Source: Oceanospirillaceae bacterium (GTDB lineage Bacteria; Pseudomonadota; Gammaproteobacteria; Pseudomonadales; Balneatricaceae). Taken from it: a DNA stretch of 64,000 bases. Under the pieces are notes generated by a model. That model did not search any database, had not been told where the DNA came from, and saw only the letters and a program-made list of their open reading frames with translations. Position 1 is the stretch's first letter. Every line of letters starts with the position of its first letter. Shown piece by piece: positions 54,117 to 64,000 of this stretch. Location of the stretch: positions 124,001-188,000 of the forward strand of contig JABXIM010000044.1 in the NCBI GenBank assembly GCA_013373085.1. The letters are read 5' to 3'. The position numbers and the translations under genes were made by a program.

Positions 54117-57100
54117 TTATCCTTCCCTGCTATCTGAGCTGAAAATCTCCCACGCCACGCGATAATCCTCTTCTCGGTCCGGTTTGAAGAACGGGGCCTG
54201 GTATTCCACGGTGCGCTCAACGGGCCCGCCCGGCAGGGTGTCATCCATATAGGTTTTGTAGACGCGGCCTTGCTGCAGGTGCTGGATATCTTCCCAGCCG
54301 AGGGCGATGCCGCTTTCGTTCCGATCCGGGGAATCGATGCGGTAGTGGGTGCCTTCGCCCAGTTCTTTTTTGTTTGCCTTGCGGGGCAGGCCAACGCCGA
54401 CCAGGCCCTTGCTGGGGGTGAAGACGATGCGGCCGGTCTGGTCGTACCAGGTGTCGGCTTCGTACTGGCGCATCACCGGGAACTGGACGCGGTAGATGGT
54501 GAGCAGTTCTTCCAGCGTGAGGCCGAGGGCCTGGGCGACCAGCACGTCGATCTCCACCAGCGCCTGGCGGCGGGTGTAGTCGCTGCGCAGGGCGTTGTTT
54601 CTCTGCCATTCGGGGGTGAGGTTGGCGAAGAAGTCCTGCGGCAGCGCGGTAATGGGTTCACGGGTGGCCCAGCATTGTTGGCAGAAGCTGTCTTGCCAGC
54701 TGGAGTGCCAGAGCTCGGCATAATGGTTGGTTAGGCAGCATAGCGCTAAAATTCGGCTGTTAATGCTGCTATTACCTACTGCAGAGCTCGGAATCGCCAT
54801 ACGCTTTGCAGTATCCAATCGGAAATCACTCTTACCCGTCGACTTAACAAAGAAATCAAACGGGACAGAAGCCCACATCGCAGCAAGAGCAGGAATCAAG
54901 TCAGGAGTCTTCGGAGCTATGCTGAACACCCCATCAATGTGCGCTGCTTCCTTTGGCATAATCGAACCTTGCAAGGTCCTCTCACCAGATTGACTGAGGC
55001 CTCGGCTTACATTTACACGATAATACTCCGTCACCAACCGCGCCCGGTGCTCGCCTTCTTCCACCCAGGGCACGCGCGGCGTTCGATCGCGGTAAGTGGC
55101 GTGGGCGCAGGAGGGAACGTAGTTGGTGCGCGGCAGGTAGTCATCCGGCAGGGTTTGCAGGTCGACGATGTCGTAGTGGCTGTTTTGGGTGCATTCCGCC
55201 CGAGGGGTTTTGTAGAACGGGCTGCCGACGAAGAAATGGGGGCCGGAGAGTACCCATTGTTCCGGGGTCTCCGGGAACTGGGTGTATCGTTTGATGGTCC
55301 CGTCCCTCTGGGCGTAGGTTTCATCGAACATCACCGTGGAGAAATACTGGCCCTTCAAATCCCCCAATCGCCGGGGCTGGGCGGCGAATTTTTCCAGCAC
55401 ATTGGTCAGCTGCCTAGCGTGTAGTGCCGGCAGGCGGGCTTCCAACGCATCGGTGCCGGCTTCGTCGTAGAGCTGGGCGAACAGGGCCAGTTCGTGCTGA
55501 CCGATTTCGATAATACGATCTCGGTGGCCGTTGGTGTTCCATACAGTTTTCACGGCGCCGCTTGGTGTTTCCACTTCATCCTTGATACCCGGTACCTGTC
55601 CTTTTCCTTCGTGAGCAAAGCAGACATCTACTGTTTGCGGGATAAACAGGTTCGCCACGTGGTTAAATTGTATCTGCTCATCGTAAGGGCCATACACGTT
55701 TGCACTGAACTTCGCGTGATGATCGACTTCCGAAAAAAGGTTCACTTCGTTGATGTATTGAAAGTGCTCACGTAACCGCCGATACACCTCCCGACGGAAC
55801 GCTCCCCCCTTGGGATCATCGTAAATCCCTTCAGGGTGCAGGAAACCACTGACACCCCGCCCATTCACATTCGCCCAGGCACGCGGCAGGAAGCATTTAT
55901 ACAAATTGGTTTGCACTCCCCTGAGTTGCGGGTAGTTCTGGGTGGCGTTCAAAAACGACTGCGAACCCTCCGCTTCGGCCAGTTCATCGAACCAGGCTTG
56001 CTGCAGCGCCGGACTGCGCTCGAAGGCCTCTTCCCGCTCGTCGGTGAGCTGCTTGGCGCTGAGCTTTTTCAGTACAAAGGCCGGGTTGTAGTCGCCCAGC
56101 ACGCCGCCCTCCTGCCACTCCACCTTGCGCCAGGGCGGGTTTCCCAGGGTGATATCGAAGCCGCCGCGCCGGGCGAAGATATCGGCAAAGGCCAGTTCCC
56201 AGTGGAAGAAGCGGTAGTGCTCACCCAGGTCGTTGGCCAGCTTCAGCGTGGCAAAGAAGGGGTTGCGGAACAGTTTCTCCAGGTTGAGTTCGCCGCGCTG
56301 GTTGCTGACCTCGCGGACGGCTAGGTCCTCCTCGCGCAGGTTGAGCTGCTCTTCGACGTCCGCAAACAGATCGTTCTGGGGTTTGGCGAAAAGATCCGAG
56401 CCCTGGCCTGCAACTTCCTCCAGCGGCGCACTTTCGAACAAACCCTCCTGCTCCGGTGCGAACTCGAAGGTGCCGGCGCTGTTGAGAATCGTATTCAGGT
56501 CGAACAGCCATTTCTGGCGGTCCGGCAGCTGATCCACCTGATCCAGCGGCCAGAACCAGAGGGTGCACCAGTAGTCCATCGCCAGCTTCAGGCGGCGGTA
56601 GGGAGACGCCATGCGGGCGTTGGTGTTGAAGATACCGCGGGTGCGGATAGCGTCCTTTTCGCGGGTGCTGGAATGGTGTTCCTCCACGCCCTGCTGGCCC
56701 CAGAGCGGGTAGTTGTCTTCGGTGCGACCGCGGTCGTGCGCCAGCATCTGGGTATGTTCGCGCCAGAGGCGATCGACCGCCTGACTCAGGCTTTCGAGGA
56801 TCTTGATTTCGCTGTCATCCAGCGGGGCGCAGAAGTCCTTTTTCCACTCCTTGATCTGCTTGAAGGCATCGGGCCGCAGCTGCTTGGCGACCTTGTCGTT
56901 GTAGCCGACCATGCCGGGGTCCGGGAGCAGGAAGTGGTAGATTTCGCCGGGCTTGCGAGTGCCAGGGTTCGCATCGTCGTTTCGCGACGGGGGCGTCGCT
57001 CCTACAGGTCCGACAGGATCGAGCAGGGTTTCCGGGGGCAGGCGACGCGGGGCGTTGTTGTACCAGAGCCCATCCTTGGCCTGCTTTTTCAGTGCGACCT

Positions 57101-59168
57101 TCGGGTACACCTCGCGGCGGGCGCCGATCAGGCTGTTGCCGGTGAACAGCTGGTAGCCGAACCAGGGCACGTTGTGGCCCCCGCTGAGGGCGTTGAGCCA
57201 GAGCGAGACTTCGGCCAGCTCCACGGCGATGGGGTTGAGGTCGACACCGAAGACATTGTGATCGGCGATATGCATCTTCACCCGCTGCAGTTCGCGCTGG
57301 TAATCCTCATGCGGAATGCGCTGGCCCAGCTCCTGCTGCTTGCGGGTCAGGTAGGCTTCGGCGAGCTGGTTGACGGCTTCGTTCAAGAATGCCGCGCTGC
57401 CCATGGCCGGTTCGCAGACGGTCAGACCGAGGATATCGTCCGCTTTCAGATCGTCGGTCAGGCGCTCCTTCAGGGTGTATTTCACCAGACTCTTGGTGAG
57501 CACTTCCGGGGTGTAGTAACTGGCGGACTTTTCCCGGTCGCGCCCCGCCATGCGGTAGATGAACTTGTCCCTGGGGTGCACCCGCAAGCTGAGCTTGCCG
57601 TCGACCCTGTCGTAGACGCGCTCCTTGTCGTCGAACTCGTCAAGCTGGGCGCGGGTGACGAAGTAACCGGTTTCCAGCTCGTCCGGGTTAACGTTCTGCC
57701 CCTTGGGGGCGACTTCGTACAGATCCTCGGTGGCGAAGAAGCCACGGTAGCTCAGCAGTGCCTCATACACGGCACCGAGCTGGTTGATGCCGAGCTGGGT
57801 GTAGCTGACGCGGCCGCGGCGCTTTTTGCCGCCGCGGGAAGAACCCGGCCGAGTAAGGGACATGCTCTGCACCACCTGTTGCAGCACGTCGTTGCTGAAC
57901 ACCACACGGTTGAGCAGGGGGGTTTTGGCCGGGTCGAACAGGTGGCTGTCGAGGCCCTGCAGGGTAAAGGCGTTGGTGGTGCTCTGGTGCGTGTGATCCT
58001 GCTGGCGCGCTTTCTCGTTACCGTTGTAAACGAGACCAAACATGCGCTGTAGGCTGTCGTGGAAGTAGCGGCCTTGGCGGCTCTCTTCCGTGGTCAGGCG
58101 TACCATCTCCAGATCGCGCAGACTGTCTAGACTGTAGCCTAGGCGCCAGGTTTCGTCGCCGGTCGGCAGGTACCCCAGTTCCGGGCGCGCCTCGATATAG
58201 AACAGGAACAGCATGCGGTACATGTAGCGCAGGCACTCGCGGGAGAGCTGGTCCGGGTCCAGTGCGTTGCTGCCGCTGTAGATCCCCTCCTTGCGCTCGC
58301 GGGCCTGTTCAATCAGTTGCTGTGCAGCCTCGTTACCGAGCAGTTCGATCGCCTGACGCAGGGCGTATTTGAGATCATCCGAAACGGCGAAGGCGTGCTT
58401 GTGGCTGTTCTCGTCCAGACTGTCGAGGCGGCACTGCCCCTCATCCGGCGCCAGGCTCTCGCGGTGCAGCAGCACGGCGGTGGCCTTGAGCGTTTTGTCG
58501 TCACGCCGGCCCAGGATCTCCTCCCAGTCGAAGCGCAGCATACGGTTCTGCGACCACTTGTAGCGGTCGATCAGGATGCCCTGGCAGTCCGAGAGCAGCA
58601 GTACCCAGCGTGGTGGCTGTTCGTTGTGGGGGCTCGACTGGTGGAATACCACCTGATCCAGAATGCTGTACCAGTCCTTGTTTTTCAGGCTGTCGTGGTG
58701 CGGGCCGGGGCCGAAATACTGACCGGCGTTCAGCTTCAGCGAGAGCGGGTCTTCCCCCTCATTGTCGCTATCCAGTGCGCCCAGTACCCAGAGCTGATCG
58801 CCCAGGGCCGAGAGCACGGGAAGCTCGGTATTGGCCGCCAGTTCACGATTTTCCGGCTGGCTGGGTATGCCAAGCGCGGCCATCAGGCTGGTGTAGAATT
58901 CGCGCTGCAGGCGGATACGCTCTGCGGTGTTGCGCTCGGTCTTGAGCTTGTGGCGCAGGGCGAAGTAGCTCTGGTTAAGGTTGCGCAGCGCCCGGAACGG
59001 CGTGGTGTATTCCCCGCCCTCTTCCTTTGCCGCGTCTTCGCGGGCGTCCCACTCTTTAACGGTGTCGGCGAAATCGCCCTGAAACACTTCGGCCAGGTAG
59101 TGGGCGCTGAAAAATTCGTTCTCGTTGCTCAGCCCGATAAAGGTGGCAACGGTGTCTTGTACGGCCAT
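54117..59168 (-). CDS. Giant class I adenine-specific DNA methyltransferase (DrmMI/PglX-like)
   Basis: 1683 residues. SAM motif I is [15 protein letters not shown] (about 583-597), followed by [20 protein letters not shown]. The catalytic NPPW motif ([10 protein letters not shown]) is near 1007, over 400 residues later, so a large insertion separates the two. The N-terminal 500 residues and the C-terminal target-recognition part are typical of Eco57I/PglX/DrmMI-type enzymes. It likely marks host DNA at N6-adenine. The ATG at 59168 lies 14 bases after the Snf2 helicase. An REP-like hairpin sits in frame in the insertion (56984-56999). DISARM DrmMI is the best guess; a BREX PglX relative is the alternative. 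Confidence 0.82.
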   Translation of the reverse strand: MAVQDTVATFIGLSNENEFFSAHYLAEVFQGDFADTVKEWDAREDAAKEEGGEYTTPFRALRNLNQSYFALRHKLKTERNTAERIRLQREFYTSLMAALGIPSQPENRELAANTELPVLSALGDQLWVLGALDSDNEGEDPLSLKLNAGQYFGPGPHHDSLKNKDWYSILDQVVFHQSSPHNEQPPRWVLLLSDCQGILIDRYKWSQNRMLRFDWEEILGRRDDKTLKATAVLLHRESLAPDEGQCRLDSLDENSHKHAFAVSDDLKYALRQAIELLGNEAAQQLIEQARERKEGIYSGSNALDPDQLSRECLRYMYRMLFLFYIEARPELGYLPTGDETWRLGYSLDSLRDLEMVRLTTEESRQGRYFHDSLQRMFGLVYNGNEKARQQDHTHQSTTNAFTLQGLDSHLFDPAKTPLLNRVVFSNDVLQQVVQSMSLTRPGSSRGGKKRRGRVSYTQLGINQLGAVYEALLSYRGFFATEDLYEVAPKGQNVNPDELETGYFVTRAQLDEFDDKERVYDRVDGKLSLRVHPRDKFIYRMAGRDREKSASYYTPEVLTKSLVKYTLKERLTDDLKADDILGLTVCEPAMGSAAFLNEAVNQLAEAYLTRKQQELGQRIPHEDYQRELQRVKMHIADHNVFGVDLNPIAVELAEVSLWLNALSGGHNVPWFGYQLFTGNSLIGARREVYPKVALKKQAKDGLWYNNAPRRLPPETLLDPVGPVGATPPSRNDDANPGTRKPGEIYHFLLPDPGMVGYNDKVAKQLRPDAFKQIKEWKKDFCAPLDDSEIKILESLSQAVDRLWREHTQMLAHDRGRTEDNYPLWGQQGVEEHHSSTREKDAIRTRGIFNTNARMASPYRRLKLAMDYWCTLWFWPLDQVDQLPDRQKWLFDLNTILNSAGTFEFAPEQEGLFESAPLEEVAGQGSDLFAKPQNDLFADVEEQLNLREEDLAVREVSNQRGELNLEKLFRNPFFATLKLANDLGEHYRFFHWELAFADIFARRGGFDITLGNPPWRKVEWQEGGVLGDYNPAFVLKKLSAKQLTDEREEAFERSPALQQAWFDELAEAEGSQSFLNATQNYPQLRGVQTNLYKCFLPRAWANVNGRGVSGFLHPEGIYDDPKGGAFRREVYRRLREHFQYINEVNLFSEVDHHAKFSANVYGPYDEQIQFNHVANLFIPQTVDVCFAHEGKGQVPGIKDEVETPSGAVKTVWNTNGHRDRIIEIGQHELALFAQLYDEAGTDALEARLPALHARQLTNVLEKFAAQPRRLGDLKGQYFSTVMFDETYAQRDGTIKRYTQFPETPEQWVLSGPHFFVGSPFYKTPRAECTQNSHYDIVDLQTLPDDYLPRTNYVPSCAHATYRDRTPRVPWVEEGEHRARLVTEYYRVNVSRGLSQSGERTLQGSIMPKEAAHIDGVFSIAPKTPDLIPALAAMWASVPFDFFVKSTGKSDFRLDTAKRMAIPSSAVGNSSINSRILALCCLTNHYAELWHSSWQDSFCQQCWATREPITALPQDFFANLTPEWQRNNALRSDYTRRQALVEIDVLVAQALGLTLEELLTIYRVQFPVMRQYEADTWYDQTGRIVFTPSKGLVGVGLPRKANKKELGEGTHYRIDSPDRNESGIALGWEDIQHLQQGRVYKTYMDDTLPGGPVERTVEYQAPFFKPDREEDYRVAWEIFSSDSREG
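56984..56999. repeat. REP-like palindrome inserted in frame in the methyltransferase gene
   Basis: GCGACG-GGGG-CGTCGC, flanked by TC on the left and TCCTACAGG on the right; read on the minus strand it is CCTGTAGGAGCGACG and so on, the form of common gammaproteobacterial REP elements. It encodes GATPPSRND in a proline/asparagine-rich loop without breaking the frame. Confidence 0.6.
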
Positions 59169-59182
59169 GTTCTCTGTCCTGT

Positions 59183-62107
59183 TTACCCGTTGCTCTGGGC
59201 GGTCTCGGCGGTGAATGCCGCGATGATCTGGATATAGGGCACCGGCTCGATAGTGAGCGTGTCGCGGACCCAGCTCTGGTAGTCATCAAACACGCGGTCG
59301 ATGCGGTTCATCCGTTCTTCCCGGCGCGCAGCCTTGAAGTGTTCCGCCTGGCCGGAGCCTGATAACTGCAGATCCAGCTGCCGGACCTGGCGCTGTTTCA
59401 ACGCCTGGAGTTGTGCCAGCTGCACGTCCAGCTCAGGTGACTTGGCGTGGGTGTAACCCTGCTGGCGCTGCTCCATGTGCACTCTGGCAGCCCCGATAAC
59501 GGGACCGCGCAGGGCTTCCAACTCACTCAGGTCCACCGGCTGGGCACGGTTGGGCAGGCGGTTATCGAGCTGGAGTTGTTGCAGCCACTCTTCTGCCGGC
59601 TGAACATCGACGACCTGGCCCTGCCCTTGTGAAGCGCGGCACTTGATGGCGAACCACTCCCAAATCACCGGGTGAGCCTTGCGGTTGGGGATAAGGCCGC
59701 TGACGAGGAAGACGCTTTCGCCGGGCTGTAGCAGCTGCTTGACGTTGTCGGTATCGGGCAACACCAATACCGGCGCGCTGTGGCGCGCCACCTGAGCCAG
59801 CAGTTTGTCCTGCAGCCACTGGATAGCCGGATGCTGCGGCCAGAGGTAATGCAGCTTGGGCCAGGCGTGTTCATCCTGTCGGCTGCGGCGGATCTCCTCT
59901 TCGAAACGGGCCTTGTCGGCGGTCAGTACCAGACTGCCGTTATCCGGGCTGATCTCCGGTGGCAAAAAGCGAAAACGGTATTCCAGATCGTCCGGCGGTG
60001 TCAGGGTCAGGGTTTCACGCTCTTTGTTGGCGGTGAAATTGACCTGCTTGCGTTCGCGGTTGATCGCTTCCAGCGCCTGACGGGCAAACTCGAAATCGTT
60101 GGGGAAGAGGCTATAGCGCTCGACGGTGTGTTGCTCGGCCTGCGCTTCCGGATGGGGCTGGGCCAGCTCAGGATTCAGAAACAGCGCGAGCAGGTCATCG
60201 CCCTCGTTGCTGTCGTCTGCCTGGTACTGCGCATCAAAGGCATCGGCACTGGTGCCTGTCGCCATTGCTTCGGCCGTCAGCTCCTCTTCTCTTTCGCTGT
60301 CGTGTACCTTCATGAAGGTGGCCGGGTCACCGATGTTCTTGTACGCCTGTTCGTCCTTCTCCTTGAGGATCTCCAGAATGCGCTGGTCGCCCCGGATATC
60401 GGCGTTTTCGCTCTGGTTGATCAGGTAGGTGATGATCGGTGTCTGCTCCTGACCGTAACGATCGACACGGCCATTACGCTGCTGGAACACCATCAGCGAC
60501 CAGGGCAGGTCGAAATGCACCAAGCGGTGAGAGAGGTAATGCAGGTTGATACCCTCGGAGGCCACATCGGAACAGAGCAGCACGCGCAGCCTGGATTCTG
60601 GTTTGCCAAAGGCCTCGACGATATCCTGCTGCTCAACATCGCTCATTCCGCCATGCAGGATGCGGATAGCGTCTTCTTTAAGCTTGAGATCGCCCTGCAT
60701 CTGGCCGTGTAGCCACTTGAGGGTCTCGATGCGCTCACTGAAGATCACCAGGCGGTCTTCTGTATCGGCTTTCTTCCAGCCGAAGTCTGCACTTTTTAAT
60801 AGCTTGAGCAGCTGCTGGTATTTGTTGAAGTACTCTGGCGTGATGTTCTGCAGGGCCAGCAACAGGGAGTGCAGGGCCTGAATCTCTTCCTGTTCGTCTT
60901 CGCTGGTGTCATCTTTATTGTCCAGCTTACTGATGCGCTGTTCCACCGACACTTGTGCTGCTGCCGGCGAACTGAAGAGTGACTTCTGCAGGCCAATACG
61001 CACCAGCTGCCCGTTTTTGGTGTGATTGTGTTCGCCGCGATAGGTAAAGGGCACCGCCAGCAGGGCGTTGTAGGCAGCCTCCTCTTCCGGAGAGGCGTTC
61101 AGGTAGAGATCGTTGACCACCCTCTCCTTGAACTCCTGCTGCACCTGATCGCGAATGTCCTTCTTGAAGCGGCGGATCACCAGCCCCTTGTCGCGGAAAT
61201 CCTCTTTGGCGTAATCGTCCGGATCGGAGATCGCAGTGGGGTCCAGCATGTTCATCAGGCTGGCAAAGGAGCGCGCCTTGCCGTCGTGCGGCGTGGCGGA
61301 AAGCATGATCAGCGTATCCGAGCGCCCGGCCAGCAGCTGCGCCAGCTTGGCGCGCTGGGAGCTGGTGCCGCGTTCGGCCACGTTGTGGGCCTCGTCGATG
61401 ACGATGATGTCCCAGTAAGCTTGCTCGAGATGACGGCGGTATTCGTTGTCCTGCTTGAGGGTGTCGATGGAGATGATCGACTTGTCGTAGTAATAGAACG
61501 GGTTGTGGTTGCCCGGTATGTTATTGCGCACCCGCTGCAAGCCGGAAGAATCGAGCCGCGTCAACGGGATGGTGAAACGGTTCCACATCTCCTTCTGGAA
61601 CTGGGTCATCATGCTCTTGAGGGTGAGCACCAGGATGCGCTTGCCCCTGCCGCGCCGCATGAGTTCGGTCATCAGAATACCGGCTTCCAGCGTCTTGCCC
61701 AGACCCACGGCATCGGCGATCAGGATACGCTGGCGGTTCTGCTTCAGCGCCTGCAGCGCCGGGTCGAGCTGGTAGGGAACGGGATCCATCGCCGCCCGGT
61801 GCCCCAGATGGATACGATCGTCCGCGGGGGTGATCTGGCGCAGCTGGGTTTCGATGAACAGCCTGCTTTTCTCGAAGCCGGGCGTCAAATCCTGCTCGAA
61901 GCGGGTATCGGCCGGGTCCAGTACGCGGATGGCATCGGCGGCTTCTTCCAGGCGTGTCAGGAAACGGGCGCTTTTGCCGTTGACGAGCTCGGAGAGGCCA
62001 TCCACGGTGAGGACAAAACCACCGTCGTCACAAGGGTCCGCCCTGCGAACGATCCATTCGCAGTCACGAATCACTACACGGGCACCGGGAGCAAAAACAG
62101 CGGTCAT
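59183..62107 (-). CDS. drmD: Snf2/RapA-like helicase, DISARM DrmD-like
   Basis: 974 residues. The helicase has Walker [14 protein letters not shown] (131-143), [42 protein letters not shown] and the motif VI region [12 protein letters not shown]. The N-terminal SH3-like segment ([18 protein letters not shown]) and the C-terminal helical region match DrmD and related phage-defence Snf2 proteins, and also RapA-like helicases. The ATG at 62107 follows AAGGAT. It is the first gene of the methyltransferase/DUF262 operon, an order like the start of class 1 DISARM (drmD, drmMI), but drmA, drmB and drmC do not follow directly. The symbol is the best guess. Confidence 0.65.
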   Translation of the reverse strand: MTAVFAPGARVVIRDCEWIVRRADPCDDGGFVLTVDGLSELVNGKSARFLTRLEEAADAIRVLDPADTRFEQDLTPGFEKSRLFIETQLRQITPADDRIHLGHRAAMDPVPYQLDPALQALKQNRQRILIADAVGLGKTLEAGILMTELMRRGRGKRILVLTLKSMMTQFQKEMWNRFTIPLTRLDSSGLQRVRNNIPGNHNPFYYYDKSIISIDTLKQDNEYRRHLEQAYWDIIVIDEAHNVAERGTSSQRAKLAQLLAGRSDTLIMLSATPHDGKARSFASLMNMLDPTAISDPDDYAKEDFRDKGLVIRRFKKDIRDQVQQEFKERVVNDLYLNASPEEEAAYNALLAVPFTYRGEHNHTKNGQLVRIGLQKSLFSSPAAAQVSVEQRISKLDNKDDTSEDEQEEIQALHSLLLALQNITPEYFNKYQQLLKLLKSADFGWKKADTEDRLVIFSERIETLKWLHGQMQGDLKLKEDAIRILHGGMSDVEQQDIVEAFGKPESRLRVLLCSDVASEGINLHYLSHRLVHFDLPWSLMVFQQRNGRVDRYGQEQTPIITYLINQSENADIRGDQRILEILKEKDEQAYKNIGDPATFMKVHDSEREEELTAEAMATGTSADAFDAQYQADDSNEGDDLLALFLNPELAQPHPEAQAEQHTVERYSLFPNDFEFARQALEAINRERKQVNFTANKERETLTLTPPDDLEYRFRFLPPEISPDNGSLVLTADKARFEEEIRRSRQDEHAWPKLHYLWPQHPAIQWLQDKLLAQVARHSAPVLVLPDTDNVKQLLQPGESVFLVSGLIPNRKAHPVIWEWFAIKCRASQGQGQVVDVQPAEEWLQQLQLDNRLPNRAQPVDLSELEALRGPVIGAARVHMEQRQQGYTHAKSPELDVQLAQLQALKQRQVRQLDLQLSGSGQAEHFKAARREERMNRIDRVFDDYQSWVRDTLTIEPVPYIQIIAAFTAETAQSNG

Positions 62108-62389
62108 TTCACTATCATCCTTAACGTCGCGCGAGTCTGCACCTGCAGCAGCGGCGTATCCAATTGCAGACGGCTAATGAAACCAGAAACCGGGCGAAAT
62201 TACATCTGTTCTGTAGGGGTACTGACCGTGGTTAAGGGATTGAATAAATTCGGATAATTCAGATTATTCGGATAATTCAGAAAGCTATAGCGCCACTCAG
62301 CCTCGAGAGATGAAAGGACGATCCACGGCCGAAGGTGGCATCGAGGCCACCGTCCGGAATCTGGACGGTGGCTCGACAGCAGACCTCGC
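62108..62389. promoter_or_regulatory. Upstream region of the defence run: direct repeats and a hairpin
   Basis: Two exact 15-base copies of ATTCGGATAATTCAG (62248-62262 and 62266-62280) are spaced three bases apart, 18-base period, about 140 bases before the helicase start. They lie in an AT-rich patch and may be operator sites. A 10-bp hairpin GCCACCGTCC / GGACGGTGGC at 62346-62372 follows the ankyrin gene and probably terminates it, although no T-run is seen. Confidence 0.45.
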
Positions 62390-64000
62390 CTAGCCGCGCT
62401 TCGGCGTATAATTCGGCGCAATATCGACCAATACCGCGCTCACTCCACGGGCATTGAAATAGCGTGCGATCTCCCAGCAGTCGATTGGCCGACCGGTGCG
62501 GGGTTCTGCATAGGACTTGCCCGGATCACCGCCTTTCACCAGCATGTGCTCGAACAGCTTTCGTTCATCCAACTCGGCTGCCAGCATCAGCGGCGTGTAG
62601 CCCGGAAGGGGACTGCGGTGCTCAGCGTTCACATCCGCGCCGGCGTCAATGAGCATCTGAGCGATCTGTCTCATGCTCTCCAGTGGCATGTACTTAACAA
62701 GTCGGTCACGTAACAGCTCAAGCCCCTTGGTTCTAATTTTTGTAAATCTTGGATCCGAGTTTAAGCGCTCGATTGCACGCCGCTGGTCCTCCAAAGTATG
62801 CCCATAGGCTCCCCCAGTGTGACGCCGTACCGAATCCAGTGCCTCTGCAGACAAATCGATCTCTTGGTGATCCCTGATGTATTTTTCGGGTTGTTTTACA
62901 TAGCCAATATATTTGAGGCAAACATTCAATGCGGTTTGCTCATCGGTCTCCCCCCTTACATTAGGGTCTGCGCCAAGACTCAAGACCCTTTCAACGATAT
63001 CGGGACGACCGGACTCTACGGCCAAGATGATGGGTAACAGCCGTTTTTTCTGAGTACGCTTATTAATAGTCTCCGGCCGATGATCATATTGACTGATCAA
63101 GTCAAAAAAACGCTGATCCAGCGACGCAAATGGTGCATTGGTAACGTTCAATGCCTGAAGGGCCAGTATTACTGGCGTGTCGTCCGCATCAGAGAAGCAG
63201 TTCACCGTTGCCCCTGCCTCAAGCAAGGCCTTCACCGCCTCGAAATCCTCTTGCTCGATAGACTGGATCAACTGCCTAGTCGTTTTTTGCCAAGTTTCTC
63301 CCACAGATATTTTTTTATTTGGGCTTGTGAGATTTGGCGCACTAACCTCCGGCTCAAGCACCACCAGAGGTCCATACCTAAGCGGCGAGAGGCTTACTGC
63401 ACACCCGGGGAAGAAGCCTTCCCGCGGAAACAGCCGATAGAACTGAGCTTTCCACTGTTCGATTTCCCAGGGTTCAACAGTATCGGCGAACTTGTTCGAG
63501 GGTGTTTCGTCCGAGACCGAAGGAATGTCGTAACCGAACGCCGTACAGGCATTTTTCAGGTGTTTCAGAAACACTTTATCCGGGTTGGCTTGCGCTGCTG
63601 CGACCACAAGCGCCTCATAGATAATCCATTTCTGGTTGTCACCTGCGCGAAACATACAGTCTTCAAATGCCTGCCTGTAAAACCGATTCGCTTCTTCCAG
63701 ATCGCCTGAAAGCAACTGCCAACGCGCCTCGTACCAATCCACCCAATACTGCCTACTGTATCCTGACTCGATCGCAGACAAGGCCTGCCTGGATCGATCA
63801 AGCGATTGGCGCAGCTGCGCTTGCAAGCCATCTCGCTTTGATACTGTAGGGTTCAGCTCATGGCGAAGCTTCGCTATATCCTCAATACAGCATGAAACCC
63901 TTTCCCGCTGCCGCTCCTGTAATGCCTTGATGCTCGCTGGTAGATCGAACGGGGCATTCGCGCCCCAGAGGGACAAACGCACGTTGTCCAAAAAATCGTC
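62390..64000 (-). CDS. Ankyrin-repeat protein (5' end outside the window)
   Basis: At least 536 residues are open to the right edge. A TTG at 63991 is a possible but weak start, so I treat it as partial. The first 200 residues are helical and TPR-like (GDLEEANRFYRQAFEDCMFR). Ankyrin repeats follow (EDFEAVKALLEAGATVN, ESGRPDIVERVLSLGADPN, MRQIAQMLIDAGADVNAEHR, YTPLMLAAELDERKLFEHML). A middle part is poorly conserved. It is on the same strand as the defence run but separated from it by a hairpin and a 280-base gap. Protein-binding role is likely; the target is unknown. Confidence 0.85.
   Translation of the reverse strand, partial: DDFLDNVRLSLWGANAPFDLPASIKALQERQRERVSCCIEDIAKLRHELNPTVSKRDGLQAQLRQSLDRSRQALSAIESGYSRQYWVDWYEARWQLLSGDLEEANRFYRQAFEDCMFRAGDNQKWIIYEALVVAAAQANPDKVFLKHLKNACTAFGYDIPSVSDETPSNKFADTVEPWEIEQWKAQFYRLFPREGFFPGCAVSLSPLRYGPLVVLEPEVSAPNLTSPNKKISVGETWQKTTRQLIQSIEQEDFEAVKALLEAGATVNCFSDADDTPVILALQALNVTNAPFASLDQRFFDLISQYDHRPETINKRTQKKRLLPIILAVESGRPDIVERVLSLGADPNVRGETDEQTALNVCLKYIGYVKQPEKYIRDHQEIDLSAEALDSVRRHTGGAYGHTLEDQRRAIERLNSDPRFTKIRTKGLELLRDRLVKYMPLESMRQIAQMLIDAGADVNAEHRSPLPGYTPLMLAAELDERKLFEHMLVKGGDPGKSYAEPRTGRPIDCWEIARYFNARGVSAVLVDIAPNYTPKRG

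Noticed and set aside
54117-59168. BREX locus based on a PglX-like methyltransferase
   Set aside because: No brxA, brxB, brxC, pglZ or brxL gene is present in the window.
52140-62107. A complete DISARM system
   Set aside because: No separate drmA, drmB or drmC was found; only DrmD-like and DrmMI-like proteins are present.
61022-62257. A 411-codon plus-strand frame
   Set aside because: Antisense to the Snf2 helicase with no domain; shadow.

Overview
The window reads as a high-GC gammaproteobacterial chromosome. Supporting genes are PtsP with a GAF domain, a TctCBA-AbrB/TctDE tricarboxylate locus, a YtjA-type (DUF1328) small membrane protein, an ACR3/GAPDH arsenic operon and Zorya. A marine Oceanospirillales, Alteromonadales or Pseudomonadales relative is plausible, but nothing here fixes the genus. 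No rRNA, tRNA, CRISPR array, integrase or intact transposase was seen.

Positions 1-15.8 kb are mostly housekeeping or niche genes. They comprise an arsenic operon (a fused thioredoxin-type arsenate reductase/ArsR regulator, Acr3 efflux pump, and a GAPDH of the ArsJ pathway), two transglutaminase-like proteins, the DUF1328 protein, ptsP, and a divergent tripartite tricarboxylate transporter with its two-component system and an extra periplasmic binding protein. The gaps hold gene debris: a DUF429 N-terminus, two Crp/Fnr fragments on opposite strands, and a second arsC fragment.

Positions 15.8-28.2 kb are accessory DNA. They hold an XRE-ImmA/IrrE regulator paired with a PIN nuclease, a PLD-helicase-S24-DUF3427 protein with a methyltransferase, a small lipoprotein, a radC 3' remnant, an AT-rich TerB/membrane-protein pair, a broken UvrD-family helicase, a metallophosphoesterase cluster of unknown function, and an ISL3-type transposase tail. 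A copy of the DUF3427 3' end sits on the far side of the XRE/PIN pair.

Positions 28.2-62.1 kb are one unidirectional (minus-strand) run of 15 defence-type genes. In transcription order: a DISARM DrmD-like Snf2 helicase, a giant adenine methyltransferase, a DUF262-DUF1524 protein, complete type I Zorya (zorA, zorB, zorC, zorD), a MORN-like protein, and then a second motor pair (ZorA-like, ZorB-like) followed by a Cys4-HNH nuclease, a DUF262-HNH protein, a 2147-residue DEAD-box/DUF1998 helicase and a UvrD-type helicase with a RelE/ParE-like N-terminus. The HNH, DUF262-HNH and DUF1998 proteins end in what looks like the same C-terminal module. This suggests that the last six genes form one motor-driven system: type II Zorya-like at its core, but larger. 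It is the best candidate here for something undescribed. An ankyrin-repeat protein, open at the right edge, closes the window.

All family calls rest on reading motifs by eye. No database search was run, and boundaries of remnants are approximate.
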